Below are positions 54,080 to 63,502 of a stretch of DNA of 64,000 bases, in pieces. Below the pieces are notes generated by a model. The model had not been told where the DNA came from. It made no database searches and saw nothing but the letters and a program-made list of their open reading frames with translations. Position 1 is the stretch's first letter. Each line of letters begins with the position of its first letter. The DNA is from Campylobacterota bacterium (GTDB lineage Bacteria; Bdellovibrionota; Bacteriovoracia; Bacteriovoracales; Bacteriovoracaceae). The position numbers and the translations under genes are program-made. The DNA is taken from contig QNFX01000002.1 in the NCBI GenBank assembly GCA_003650125.1, forward strand, positions 1-64,000, given 5' to 3'.

Positions 54080-55909
54080 ATGAAATTTACTATCCATCTT
54101 TTAATTCTCAGCACTTTTTTAATTAGCTGCTCTTCAACCAAGAAGAAAAAAACTGCTCCCAAAGAGGAAGTGAAAATTAATATTGAAGAAAGGTTTGACC
54201 AGTTGATTAAGGCCATCAAGGGAAAAGGTGGTGAGATGGAGAGATTTGTAATTGATGACATGTATCTTAAGGCCTCTCACGCATCCATTAGGGGAGATAT
54301 TAAGTCAGCTCTTTTTTACTGGGAAAAAATTCTGCTTATAAAAAGTGATAATTCCTTTATCAATAAAAAATATGCAGTGGATCTAATCAGAGCAGGAAAA
54401 TTGGTCAAGGCAAAAACAGTTCTGGAAAAAATAGATAAAAAAAATGGTGCCAATAAGGATGAAAATCTGACGATGGTACTGGCAGGTCTTTATGTTTCAA
54501 CGGGAGAAAAGGAAAAGGCCAAGGAGATTTATAGATATCTAGTTAAAAATAATAATAACTCAGAGGCCTGTATCTTTTTAGGTCGTTTTTATGCTGAAGA
54601 AAAAAACTATTCTAAGGCCGAAAAGACTCTCAGGGATTGTGAAAAGAAAGATAAAAAGGCCATATTTGCTTTCTTTCGAGGTAAATTTGTTTTAGAGCAA
54701 AAAAAGAGAAAACAGGCAGTAAAACATTTTAAGAGAGCGCTTAAGATAGACGAAAGTTTTCAAGATGCGGCACTTGAATTGGGAAGGCTCTACGAGAGTG
54801 GTGAGAAACAAAAAAAAGCAGAAAGGATATACAAAAAGTTTTTGGAAAAAAATCCAGATAATTTTTCAGTCCTCTCCGCCCTAGTGAAAGGATTCTTTTC
54901 TCAAGGGGCGAAACCTGAAGTGATTCCCTATGTTGAGAAGTTATCCAGCCTTGATCAGGAAAATTTAAACTTAAAAGTTAGGCTAGGAATCCTTTATAGT
55001 GATGCTAAAAGATATGAGGATTCCATAGGTGTTTTTAGTGAGATATTAGAAATAGTTCCTGATTCTGAAAAGATTTTATATTACCTAGCTTCACTTTACC
55101 AGCAAGTTGAAAAGCTTGATACGTCAGTTGAATATTATCTAATGATTCCTGACTCTGGAGCACTTTTTAAAGATGCTCAAGTTCAAATTGCCAAAATTTA
55201 TAATGGAAAATCCTATACTCAAGACGGCAAAATAAATAAAGAGTTTGCTGATAAACTTATTAGATTTGTAGAGGAGAGGTCACTTAAATATCCCATAGTG
55301 GCATTTGATCTTAAAATTGTCTTGGTTGGCCTTTATGAAAATACTCAAGACTTTAACAAAGCAGTTGTTTTGATGAAAGATCTCAAGAGTAATGCTAAAT
55401 TTAAAGAAGAGCATGAGTATTATTTGGCATCTCTACTCGATAAAGATAATCGTTTTGAAGAGGCAAGGGAAATTCTGGAAGGAATATTGGCAAAAAATCC
55501 CAATAACCCCCATGCCTTAAACTTTTTGGCCTACTCTTATATAGAAAAGGATATAGAGTTGGATGAGGCGCTTAGACTCTTAAAAAAGGCCGTGAGCTTA
55601 AAACCAAATGATGGATATATAAGAGATTCTCTAGGTTGGTATTACTATAAAATGGGAGATCTCCAAAAGGCCTTGGTTGAGCTAAAAAAGGCATGGCAAA
55701 GAGAAAAATCTGATGTAGTAATTACCAAACATCTAGCAATAATCTACCAAGATTTAAAACGCTACCGCATGGCAGAGAAATATTTTTCGGAGGCCCTTAA
55801 AAATTGCAAACAAGATCACGAGCGAATGGCAGTTCTCCAAGCAATGAAAAATCTGGAAAAGGTCAGAGTCGCCGATATCAAAAGACGCTTACCCGCCTCT
55901 CTCAAATAG
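54080..55909 (+). CDS. TPR-repeat lipoprotein
   Basis: 609 residues with lipobox LISC after LLILSTFL, so membrane-anchored in the envelope. At least ten tetratricopeptide repeats run from about residue 65 to 595 (for example ALFYWEKILLIKSDNSFINKKYAVDLI, EAREILEGILAKNPNNPHALNFLAYSYIEK, ALRLLKKAVSLKPNDGYIRDSLGWYYYKMG). A protein-protein scaffold; homologues often assist outer-membrane assembly or secretion. AGGAAGG precedes the ATG. The next lipoprotein gene starts inside its last 106 bases. Confidence 0.85.
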   Translation: MKFTIHLLILSTFLISCSSTKKKKTAPKEEVKINIEERFDQLIKAIKGKGGEMERFVIDDMYLKASHASIRGDIKSALFYWEKILLIKSDNSFINKKYAVDLIRAGKLVKAKTVLEKIDKKNGANKDENLTMVLAGLYVSTGEKEKAKEIYRYLVKNNNNSEACIFLGRFYAEEKNYSKAEKTLRDCEKKDKKAIFAFFRGKFVLEQKKRKQAVKHFKRALKIDESFQDAALELGRLYESGEKQKKAERIYKKFLEKNPDNFSVLSALVKGFFSQGAKPEVIPYVEKLSSLDQENLNLKVRLGILYSDAKRYEDSIGVFSEILEIVPDSEKILYYLASLYQQVEKLDTSVEYYLMIPDSGALFKDAQVQIAKIYNGKSYTQDGKINKEFADKLIRFVEERSLKYPIVAFDLKIVLVGLYENTQDFNKAVVLMKDLKSNAKFKEEHEYYLASLLDKDNRFEEAREILEGILAKNPNNPHALNFLAYSYIEKDIELDEALRLLKKAVSLKPNDGYIRDSLGWYYYKMGDLQKALVELKKAWQREKSDVVITKHLAIIYQDLKRYRMAEKYFSEALKNCKQDHERMAVLQAMKNLEKVRVADIKRRLPASLK

Positions 55910-56541
55910 GTTTAATTTTTCTCTTATCCTGTGCTTCATCAAGTGTGAGGAAGACTCCAGATACATTATCTTCTCAATTTAAAAATCTTTGTCTTTCAGG
56001 GGAAGGACACGGAAGAATTTCCTTTTTATCAGGTCGTCATCTCTTTGATTATGAATCTATGACAACTCCTGAGAAAAAAGAATGGGCCTTGGCCTTTCAC
56101 TACCCGGCCATAGGGGAAAAATTAATTAAATTAGATTATGGCCAGACCTTTAAAGGCCCATTGGAAAGTCACTTCTTAGATAAGCTGTTACAAAATGAAA
56201 AACTATCCGAGCACTACCGCAAAGTTTTAAGGGAGTTTTTCCATCGTTTGGGCCTAATCATTAAAACTCATGAAGATTTTAGAGGTGGGGGAGAAAGTTT
56301 TTGGCAGTGTTTAGGTAGCGAATGCTCTTATCAAGATATCAAAATGACTTGGAGCTCAAGAAATGGAAAGTTCTTCCTCAAATTCCCCCTTTTCAATAAT
56401 TATGTTTTTCATCTAGCGGCCTTTTCGAAGGAAAAATATTTTAACCGCATGCGATTTTTTGTGCAGAATGAAAAGGATATTGGAATCAAAAGAAATCCAT
56501 TGGAAATGATACTATTTTTAAATGCCTGTTATCAGAAATAG
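55804..56541 (+). CDS. Lipoprotein of unknown function, unusual start
   Basis: Frame open from TTG 55804, which has GGAGG ten bases upstream but lies 106 bases inside the TPR gene; no other ATG, GTG or TTG precedes the lipoprotein signal IGLIFLLSCASSS (Cys near residue 43). The n-region would be unusually long (~34 residues, basic); the only alternatives are ATA or ATT starts. The mature ~200 residues have no recognised motif and few Cys. Coupled to the TPR lipoprotein, perhaps as its partner. Translation of this frame is well supported; the start is not. Confidence 0.55.
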   Translation: MQTRSRANGSSPSNEKSGKGQSRRYQKTLTRLSQIGLIFLLSCASSSVRKTPDTLSSQFKNLCLSGEGHGRISFLSGRHLFDYESMTTPEKKEWALAFHYPAIGEKLIKLDYGQTFKGPLESHFLDKLLQNEKLSEHYRKVLREFFHRLGLIIKTHEDFRGGGESFWQCLGSECSYQDIKMTWSSRNGKFFLKFPLFNNYVFHLAAFSKEKYFNRMRFFVQNEKDIGIKRNPLEMILFLNACYQK

Positions 56542-56561
56542 GTGCCTAAATGACCCTGGAG

Positions 56562-56592
56562 GTCAGAGAAATATCACATTTTTCTGACTTTT
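56562..56592 (+). terminator. Rho-independent terminator after the lipoprotein gene
   Basis: GTCAGAGAAAT (56562-56572) pairs with ATTTTTCTGAC (56578-56588), with one G-T wobble, followed by TTTT. It lies 21 bases after the stop. An outer stem, AATGACCCT (56549-56557) with AGGGTCATT (56612-56620), encloses it. Confidence 0.6.
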
Positions 56593-56683
56593 CCCCTATC
56601 ACCACTGCTTAAGGGTCATTATTAATGGAAATCTAAAGATTTTTTAGATATACATGCCTAGTCAATTTTAAAAGGAAATAATA

Positions 56684-58432
56684 ATGAGAATTTTAATTAT
56701 TCTTGCGGCACTTTTAGGTTTTTCTTGTACTAAAAAGATAGACCTAAATGAAAAAGTTTTAAACCTTTCGGTTACCGCAGAAATTAAAGGTATGGACCCC
56801 ATCTATGCCAACGATATGTATTCTTCAAACGAAGTCGCAAGAGTTTATGAAGGACTCTTACAATACCATTATCTAAAAAGACCCTATACTTTAGTTCCAA
56901 ACCTAGCAGATAAAATGCCAACAGTTTCTAAAGATGGGCTTACTTATACTTTTAAAATTAAAAAAGGTGTTCTCTTTCATGACGATGCTGCCTTTCATGG
57001 AGGGATTGGACGGGAGCTGGTAGCTGCAGATTTTGTCTATTCAATTAAAAGGCTGGCCGATCCTAAGCTGCAATCTCTTGGTTGGTGGCTTTTACAAGGA
57101 AAACTATTAGGTCTTGATGATTGGAGAAAAAAATATGCTGAAAAAGATAAGGTAGATTATACTGAAGCGGTTGCAGGAGTTAAAGCATTAGATAAATATA
57201 CCCTTCAATTTAAACTTAAAAAAAGCTTTCCTCAGTTCCTTTATGCTTTAGCGATGCCTTTTACTTATGCAGTATCAAAAGAAGTTGTTGCAAAATATGG
57301 GAAAGAGTTTTTAAACCATCCAGTTGGAACAGGAGCTTTTATACTTCCTGTTTTTACTCAGAGTAATAAAATCATCTATATTAAAAATCCCAAGTTTAGA
57401 GACAAGTACTATCCAACTGATGTCAGTGAAGAATTTAACACTCCATACTATCTAGCGGACGCAGGAAAGAAACTTCCCTTAGTCGAAAAAGTTGTTGTCA
57501 ATATTATGAAAGAGCAGCAACCTCGTTGGTTGAATTTTGGGAAAGGAAGAATTGATGTTATTGGAATTCCTAAAGACAACTTTGAAGCAGCGGTAACTCC
57601 CGATAGGAGTCTAACTGATGACATGGCCAAAAAAGGAATTACTTTAATCAAAAATGTAGCATTAGATGTTACTTATATTGCCTTTAACCATGATGATCCA
57701 CTTTTTAAAAATATTTATTTAAGAAGAGCAATGTCTTTGGCCTATGATCCCCATGCTTTTAACAAATTATTCAATAATGATTTGGCGATGGTCGCCCAGT
57801 CTCTTGTTCCTCCCGGTATTTCCGGATACATGCCAAGTTATACCAACCCATATGTAGGACCAAAAGTTGAAGAGGGCAAAAAGATGTTGGCCAAGGCCGG
57901 CTATGAAAATGGAGTAGGACTGCCAGAGATTATTTATGACACTTCCTCAGCAACTGTTAATAGACAGATGGGAGAGTTTTTTAAAAAACAAATGGCCAAA
58001 ATTGGAATTAAAATAAAAGTGGTAACTAACCCATGGCCGCAACTACAAGAAAAAATCACCAAAAGAAAAGTTCAAGTTTTTGGAATTGCATGGGGAGCTG
58101 ATTATCCTGATGCAGAAAATTTCCTACAACTTCTCTATGGACCTAACCGAGCACCAGGTGCAAATGGTTCAGGATACGATAACCCCGAGTTTAATCGACT
58201 GTTTGAAGTATCTTCTTTGATGCAGGATTCACCTGAGAGAACTGCTCTTTATGAGAAGATGTATCGTATCGCTGCTGAACAAGTACCTTGGATTTTTGGA
58301 GTGCATCGGCAAAACTTTATTTTACGTCATGGTTTCTTAAAAAATTATGTTGCCTCTGATTTTGACCAAGGATCTGCTCAATATTTAAATATTGACTTAA
58401 AGAAAAAAGCTGAGATTCTTAAAAAGCTCTAA
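56684..58432 (+). CDS. oppA: Oligopeptide ABC transporter substrate-binding lipoprotein
   Basis: 582 residues with lipoprotein signal (IILAALLGFSC). Family 5 solute-binding motifs: the N-terminal GMDPIYANDMYSSNEVARVYEGL, GLTYTFKIKKGVLFHDD, FVYSIKRLADPK and LRRAMSLAYD, spread over the usual OppA/DppA length. It captures peptides in the periplasm for the permease encoded next. AGGAAAT ribosome site. A TATACA (56649-56654) may be the -10 of its own promoter. First gene of oppABCDF. Confidence 0.92.
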   Translation: MRILIILAALLGFSCTKKIDLNEKVLNLSVTAEIKGMDPIYANDMYSSNEVARVYEGLLQYHYLKRPYTLVPNLADKMPTVSKDGLTYTFKIKKGVLFHDDAAFHGGIGRELVAADFVYSIKRLADPKLQSLGWWLLQGKLLGLDDWRKKYAEKDKVDYTEAVAGVKALDKYTLQFKLKKSFPQFLYALAMPFTYAVSKEVVAKYGKEFLNHPVGTGAFILPVFTQSNKIIYIKNPKFRDKYYPTDVSEEFNTPYYLADAGKKLPLVEKVVVNIMKEQQPRWLNFGKGRIDVIGIPKDNFEAAVTPDRSLTDDMAKKGITLIKNVALDVTYIAFNHDDPLFKNIYLRRAMSLAYDPHAFNKLFNNDLAMVAQSLVPPGISGYMPSYTNPYVGPKVEEGKKMLAKAGYENGVGLPEIIYDTSSATVNRQMGEFFKKQMAKIGIKIKVVTNPWPQLQEKITKRKVQVFGIAWGADYPDAENFLQLLYGPNRAPGANGSGYDNPEFNRLFEVSSLMQDSPERTALYEKMYRIAAEQVPWIFGVHRQNFILRHGFLKNYVASDFDQGSAQYLNIDLKKKAEILKKL

Positions 58433-58444
58433 AAAAGGCATAAA

Positions 58445-59386
58445 GTGAATTTGTACGTCTATACCCTTAGAAGACTCCTGTATATCATCCCAGTATTACT
58501 TGGGGTGTGTGCCATAGTCTTTTTTCTCTTCTCCGTTGTATCACCGGATCCTACTCTTATAATGCTTGGGAAGCATGCGAGCGTTCAGCAAATGGAAGAG
58601 CTTAGACGTGAGTTAGGTCTTGATAGGCCTTGGTTCATTCAATATTTAGATATTGTAAAATCGGCCTTTACTTTTGATTTTGGTAGATCTTGGTCCACCA
58701 AACAAGAAATCTTGACCATGATTAAACAGGGCGCGATACCTTCACTAACTTTATCACTTCCGGCCTTTATTCTCTCGTTTGTGATATCCATTACAATCTC
58801 ATTGTTTGTTGCTTTTTATAGAGGAAAAATCTTGGATAAAATTGCAATTTTTGGCTGTGTTTCCATGATGAGCATCTCTTCTTTGGCCTATATCCTTTTT
58901 GGCCAGTGGTTTTTTGGTTACAAACTAGGTCTGTTTGAAATCTCTGGATATGAGTATGGATTTCCTGATTTTGTTCCTTATGTTATCTTACCGGGCATAA
59001 TCTGGATTATTTTAGGACTTGGACCTGATGTTAGGTTCTATCGAACTATTCTTTTAGATGAAATTTATCAGGACTATGTGAGAACTGCTCGTGCTAAAGG
59101 TCTTGGGGAAAGTTTAATTCTTTTTAAGCATGTTCTTAAAAATGCCATGATTCCAATTATTACTTACCTTATTATCGCTATTCCATTTTTAATTTTAGGA
59201 GCGCTACTCCTTGAGAGTTTTTTCTCCATACCAGGACTTGGTGCCATGACCTTAAATGCGGTTAATGCATCTGACTTTCCAGTTATTAAGGCCATGACTA
59301 TTTTAACCTCGGTTGCCTATATTATTTTTAGTGTTATTACCGACATCTGCTACACCTTAGTAGATCCAAGAGTGAGGTTGAAATAG
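58445..59386 (+). CDS. oppB: Oligopeptide ABC transporter permease OppB
   Basis: 313 residues from GTG 58445 (AGG upstream). First span YTLRRLLYIIPVLLGVCAIVFFLF, LRRELGLDRPWFIQYL, and the ATPase-contact EAA loop YVRTARAKGLGESLILFKHVLKNAMIPI with ending LTDICYTLVDPRVRLK type (here ITDICYTLVDPRVRLK). Six spans. Pairs with OppC to form the channel. Confidence 0.94.
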   Translation: MNLYVYTLRRLLYIIPVLLGVCAIVFFLFSVVSPDPTLIMLGKHASVQQMEELRRELGLDRPWFIQYLDIVKSAFTFDFGRSWSTKQEILTMIKQGAIPSLTLSLPAFILSFVISITISLFVAFYRGKILDKIAIFGCVSMMSISSLAYILFGQWFFGYKLGLFEISGYEYGFPDFVPYVILPGIIWIILGLGPDVRFYRTILLDEIYQDYVRTARAKGLGESLILFKHVLKNAMIPIITYLIIAIPFLILGALLLESFFSIPGLGAMTLNAVNASDFPVIKAMTILTSVAYIIFSVITDICYTLVDPRVRLK

Positions 59387-60250
59387 ATGGCCACTGAGCA
59401 ACAATCAAAATCACTTTGGCAACACGCATGGGAAACACTTCTGCGAGATAAAATGGCCGTTGTGGCCATGATCATTATTTTTGTTTACATGGCAATGGCA
59501 GTTCTTTCAGCAACTGGAATTATTGTCTCCGATTGGGCCGCGGAAGTAGGACCTTCTTATGGAGCACCTTCGCTAGATCATTGGTTTGGTTTAGATATGT
59601 TTGGACGTAGTGTTTTAGCTAAAACTATTAAGGGTACGGAAGTAGCAATCTCTGTCGGGTTTATTGCTTCATTACTCTCGCTTGTAATTGGTGTTACGCT
59701 CGGTTCAATCGCTGGCTATTTCGGTGGTCGCGTAGATGAATTTATTGTTTGGTTTTACACCACCTTTACCTCTATCCCTAATATTATGCTTCTTGTGGCC
59801 ATTACCTTTATCTCTGGAAAAGGACTTAAGGCAGTAATTCTTGCTTTGGGCCTTACTGGCTGGGTTAGCCTTTGTCGTTTAATAAGAGGGGAGGTTATAA
59901 GGCATAAGGATCGAGAATATGTCCATGCCGCTTCTGCCATCGGTGGAGGAAATTATAGAAAACTAGTGAAACATATTTTACCAAATGTTACACATATAAT
60001 GATTATTAGCTTCTCGTTACAGTTTCAAATAGCAATTAAGTCAGAAGTCATTCTCTCCTACTTAGGCCTTGGAGTTCAAGGCAGACCTAGTTGGGGAATT
60101 ATGATTGATGATGCTAAGTTAGAACTGGCCAGAGGAGTTTGGTGGCAGCTAGGAGCGGCCACATTTGCTATGGCCTTAGTTGTTTTGGCCTTTAATATTT
60201 TAGGGGATGCTCTTAGAGATGCCCTAGATCCTAAACTTAAGGGTAAGTAG
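59387..60250 (+). CDS. oppC: Oligopeptide ABC transporter permease OppC
   Basis: 287 residues, starting at the base after the oppB stop. HWFGLDMFGRSVLAKTIKGTEVAISVGF and the EAA loop YVHAASAIGGGNYRKLVKHILPNV are characteristic of OppC/DppC, as is ILGDALRDALDPKLKGK at the end. Partner of OppB. Confidence 0.94.
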   Translation: MATEQQSKSLWQHAWETLLRDKMAVVAMIIIFVYMAMAVLSATGIIVSDWAAEVGPSYGAPSLDHWFGLDMFGRSVLAKTIKGTEVAISVGFIASLLSLVIGVTLGSIAGYFGGRVDEFIVWFYTTFTSIPNIMLLVAITFISGKGLKAVILALGLTGWVSLCRLIRGEVIRHKDREYVHAASAIGGGNYRKLVKHILPNVTHIMIISFSLQFQIAIKSEVILSYLGLGVQGRPSWGIMIDDAKLELARGVWWQLGAATFAMALVVLAFNILGDALRDALDPKLKGK

Positions 60251-60251
60251 G

Positions 60252-61247
60252 ATGAGTGAAGAAAAATTATTAGAGATTAGAAACCTTCAAGTTCAGTTTA
60301 ATACTGATCGAGGGCCTATTACCGCAGTGAAAGGAGTGGACCTTGATGTTTATAAAGGTAAAACTCTGGGAATTGTTGGAGAATCAGGTTCAGGAAAATC
60401 TGTTACAGCTCTTTCGATTATGAGGTTGATTCCGGATCCTCCTGGAAAAATCATTAATGGATATATAAAATTTAAGGGGAAAAACCTTTTAGATATGTCA
60501 CTTGGTGATATGAGAACCATTCGGGGAAATAAGATTGCTATGATCTTTCAAGAACCTATGACTTCTCTAAATCCAGTTTTTACGGTCGGTAATCAGATCA
60601 TAGAAGTGTTAGATCTCCATCAATCACATCTTTCCAAAGAAGAGAAAAAAAATAAAGCAATTAATATGCTTGATCTGGTCGGAATTCCCGCGCCGGAAAA
60701 AAGAATTAAGGAGTATCCTCATCAACTTTCCGGTGGGATGAGACAAAGGGTTATGATCGCCATGGCGCTTGCCTGTGAACCAGATATCCTGATCGCTGAT
60801 GAGCCAACCACAGCACTTGATGTTACCATTCAAGCACAAATCTTAGAGCTTATGAATAAGCTTAAAGAAAAATTGGGAATGGGAATTATCTTTATCACCC
60901 ATGACCTTGGAGTTGTCGCTGAAATGTGTGATGACGTTGCGGTTATGTATTGTGGCAGAATTGTTGAGGCATCAGATGTTTCAACGGTTTTTAAGCACCC
61001 CTTTCATCCTTATACTAAAGGGCTAATGGAATCTATTCCATCCTTTGATTCAACAGAAGATGAAACAAAAGCAAGACTTAAAACTATTGAGGGTATGGTT
61101 CCCTCACTTTTTGATTTACCAAAAGGTTGTAGTTTTCAAGACAGATGTCCTGAAGCAATTGATGAATGTAGAGGGAAAAAAGGGCCGCCCCTGTTAGAAG
61201 AACAGGCCCCAGGTCACCAAGCGGCCTGTTTCAATCCCTTAAAGTAG
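60252..61247 (+). CDS. oppD: Oligopeptide ABC transporter ATPase OppD
   Basis: 331 residues. Walker A GESGSGKS (about 39-46), signature LSGGMRQRV, Walker [14 protein letters not shown]-loop [11 protein letters not shown]. The C-terminal Cys-rich oligopeptide-transporter domain ([15 protein letters not shown]) is present and may hold an Fe-S cluster as in DppD. Works as heterodimer with OppF. Confidence 0.95.
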   Translation: MSEEKLLEIRNLQVQFNTDRGPITAVKGVDLDVYKGKTLGIVGESGSGKSVTALSIMRLIPDPPGKIINGYIKFKGKNLLDMSLGDMRTIRGNKIAMIFQEPMTSLNPVFTVGNQIIEVLDLHQSHLSKEEKKNKAINMLDLVGIPAPEKRIKEYPHQLSGGMRQRVMIAMALACEPDILIADEPTTALDVTIQAQILELMNKLKEKLGMGIIFITHDLGVVAEMCDDVAVMYCGRIVEASDVSTVFKHPFHPYTKGLMESIPSFDSTEDETKARLKTIEGMVPSLFDLPKGCSFQDRCPEAIDECRGKKGPPLLEEQAPGHQAACFNPLK

Positions 61248-61256
61248 GAGTTAGTA

Positions 61257-62240
61257 GTGTCAGAAGTATTACTTGAAGTTAAAAACTTACATAAAAGATT
61301 TCCCATTAGAGGTGGAATCTTAGGTCGAGAAGTGGCCGCAGTAAATGCCGTTAATAATGTGAGCTTTAAAATCAATAGGGGAGAGACTCTAGGGCTAGTT
61401 GGAGAGTCCGGCTGTGGAAAAACCACACTGGGGAGATCCATCCTAAGACTTATCGAACCAACTTCAGGTCAGGTTATTTTCAATGGAAAAGATATAACTG
61501 CCATGAACTCTGATGAAATGCGGGTCATGAGACGAAAAATGCAGATCATTTTTCAGGATCCCTACGCCTCCTTAAATCCTCGGATGACGATTGGAGGAAT
61601 CCTCTCTGAGCCTCTAGATATTCATAAACTCTTTCGTGGTAAAGAAGAACGTAGAAAGAGACTCTATGAACTTTTAGATCAAGTTCAACTACCAAAAGAT
61701 ACTTTAAATAAATACCCCCATGAATTTTCTGGAGGGCAGAGACAGCGAATTTGCATTGCCAGAGCTCTTGCGGTTCAACCGGAATTTATCGTCTGTGACG
61801 AGCCGGTTTCAGCACTTGATGTCTCCGTTCAGGCACAGGTGGTAAACCTTTTAATGGATCTGCAAAAAGATCTAGGGCTAACCTATCTCTTTATCGCTCA
61901 CGATCTTAAAGTGGTTGAATATATTTCGACCAAAGTTGCCGTAATGTATCTTGGAAACGTAGTTGAAACTGCAGCAGCAGCTGAACTCTATGGTAATTCC
62001 AAGCATCCTTATACCAAGGCCCTATTTTCTGCCATTCCCATTCCGGATCCGGCGAGAAAAAGTGAGAGAATTCTACTTGAAGGTGATATCCCATCTCCTA
62101 TGAACCCTCCTTCAGGCTGTCATTTCCACCCTCGTTGTTGGAAGTGTACGGAAGAATGCAAAGTAGAATATCCAGGAATTACGAGTCTTTCAGGGACTCA
62201 TGACTTTAAATGTTACAACCCAATAGAAAAGGGACAATAA
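61257..62240 (+). CDS. oppF: Oligopeptide ABC transporter ATPase OppF
   Basis: 327 residues from GTG 61257 with AGGAG upstream. Walker A GESGCGKT, signature FSGGQRQRI, Walker [24 protein letters not shown], and the C-terminal [15 protein letters not shown]. Closes the opp operon; followed by tRNA-Leu 42 bases later. Confidence 0.95.
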   Translation: MSEVLLEVKNLHKRFPIRGGILGREVAAVNAVNNVSFKINRGETLGLVGESGCGKTTLGRSILRLIEPTSGQVIFNGKDITAMNSDEMRVMRRKMQIIFQDPYASLNPRMTIGGILSEPLDIHKLFRGKEERRKRLYELLDQVQLPKDTLNKYPHEFSGGQRQRICIARALAVQPEFIVCDEPVSALDVSVQAQVVNLLMDLQKDLGLTYLFIAHDLKVVEYISTKVAVMYLGNVVETAAAAELYGNSKHPYTKALFSAIPIPDPARKSERILLEGDIPSPMNPPSGCHFHPRCWKCTEECKVEYPGITSLSGTHDFKCYNPIEKGQ

Positions 62241-62244
62241 TTAC

Positions 62245-62273
62245 TTGTCAGCTAATCCAAATATAAGTAAAAC
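62245..62273 (+). promoter_or_regulatory. Promoter candidate of tRNA-Leu
   Basis: TTGTCA (62245-62250), 17 bases, TAAAAC (62268-62273), ending ten bases before the tRNA 5' end. The -10 is weak; spacing is right. Confidence 0.45.
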
Positions 62274-62282
62274 ATCTCTCAT

Positions 62283-62367
62283 GCCCAGGTGGTGAAATTG
62301 GTAGACACGCTAGACTTAGGATCTAGTGCTTCGCGGCGTGGAGGTTCAAGTCCTCTCCTGGGCACCA
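62283..62367 (+). tRNA. tRNA-Leu (TAG)
   Basis: Acceptor GCCCAGG pairs with CCTGGGC; D arm, long variable arm (type II tRNA), T arm GGTTCAAGTCC and encoded CCA are all present. The anticodon stem CTAGA/TCTAG encloses CTTAGGA with anticodon TAG, reading CUN leucine codons. Its 3' end is a likely attachment site for the decayed island to the right. Confidence 0.97.
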
Positions 62368-62419
62368 TCACAAAAACCCCATCAACATTGAATTTCAGAG
62401 TTTGATCTTGAAAAAAACG

Positions 62420-62635
62420 CTAGATACCAACTGCACTTTTGCCTTCCGGGCGTGGATTAGGCGTGGATTCTAATTCGGAAAAAGATAAAACCTCACCAGG
62501 AGTGGAGGGCGTAAAAGTCACGAGCTTTGCCTGCTCCTGTAAATGTCCCGGAGAAAGGTGAGCATACCTCATTGTTGTTTCAACCGAGGCATGTCCAAGA
62601 AGCACCTTAAGATCGTAGATATCTCCACCCTTAAT
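62420..62635 (-). pseudogene. Tyrosine recombinase (phage-type integrase) C-terminal remnant
   Basis: On the minus strand the frame reads KGGDIYDLKVLLGHASVETTMRYAHLSP, the last conserved block of a phage-type integrase, including the catalytic Tyr of TMRYAHLS. Immediately upstream, after about eight non-family codons, there is a TAA and no trace of the HxxR motif or the N-terminal domains, so only the final ~70 codons survive. Lying 52 bases from tRNA-Leu, it marks a former integration event. A GGCGTGGATT tandem pair (62449-62469) lies within it. Confidence 0.8.
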
Positions 62636-62983
62636 TATACTATGAATGATGATTTTCTTTTATAAACAAAGGCATTTTTAAATAAGGGCCATTTAAAAAA
62701 TAAATAATTGGTATTGTTTTTTACACAAATACATCACTTCATATTTTTCTATGTTTCTTATAATTATTGAACTTCCTATGCTTAAATCCGATATTCAGAA
62801 TGAATTAATTCATCAACGGAGCCAGTTCATTTATTGGGGGAGGGTAAATAGGAAATGTTGGTTGTGTTCAATGTGAAGCAGTTATTGGTTTGATTTTGAC
62901 TCAGTGAGCAAGCTCATGATACCATTTAAGCATTCTTTTTTATCTCTAATTAAAGGGAACGAATTTTTACGGGTGGTAAATTA
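62636..62983. other. Gene-poor AT-rich stretch beside the integrase remnant
   Basis: No coding frame, tRNA or strong terminator is apparent in these ~350 bases. It is more AT-rich than the sequence to the left and nearly free of GGCC, consistent with acquired or decayed DNA. Confidence 0.5.
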
Positions 62984-63033
62984 ATGATACTAAAAACTAT
63001 TCAGACATTTTTTTCCTTTTAACTCTACTGATA

Positions 63034-63474
63034 ATGGTCAACTCAGCTATTGCAAATACTGTATGTACACCATTTGCTTATAATAAAAATCAATCAGGAC
63101 CAAAAACTAATCTAGCTTGTCAGGTGAAAAACCAAACGGGCAAAGTTCAAACATGTAGAGTAATAGTTAATACTAAGGTTGAAGGGGGAAAAAAGAAAAG
63201 GTTTCGGGGTGTTCTTGAAATAAATAAAGGTAGTGTAGGTGTTTTAATTCTTCGTGGTAACAAACACATTCTAAAAAAGGGCGATGTTAAAGGGAAAGCT
63301 TATTGCCAGCCATTGCCTGAAATTCCTGGGCAACCATATGAAGATTGGAGTTTCCCGCAATGTGAAAAATTCCTAGAGTTATGTGAGATGGCCCACCTCA
63401 CTTGGGCCTGTGAAAAACTAAAGCTAGAGTGCCCGCCTAATTTTAGAAGAAGGAATAGGCGACGTTACTGGTGA
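63034..63474 (+). CDS. Secreted basic Cys-containing protein, signal peptide probably frameshifted
   Basis: The open frame from ATG 63034 gives MVNSAIANTVCTPF..., beginning in the middle of what looks like a signal peptide. The in-frame codons just upstream continue FFLLTLLI, but the nearest good start, ATG 62984 with a GGTGG site, is one frame off; one extra T in the run of seven T at 63008-63014 would join them. The mature ~138 residues contain nine Cys and a very basic end (FRRRNRRRYW). No family recognised. The next lipoprotein gene begins 28 bases later. Confidence 0.5.
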   Translation: MVNSAIANTVCTPFAYNKNQSGPKTNLACQVKNQTGKVQTCRVIVNTKVEGGKKKRFRGVLEINKGSVGVLILRGNKHILKKGDVKGKAYCQPLPEIPGQPYEDWSFPQCEKFLELCEMAHLTWACEKLKLECPPNFRRRNRRRYW

Positions 63475-63502
63475 AAAATTATTTTAATAAACTGGGTGAA
63501 AT

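Noticed and set aside
62420-62635. Functional integrase
   Set aside because: Only the last conserved block is present, and the catalytic Arg/His motifs upstream are gone.
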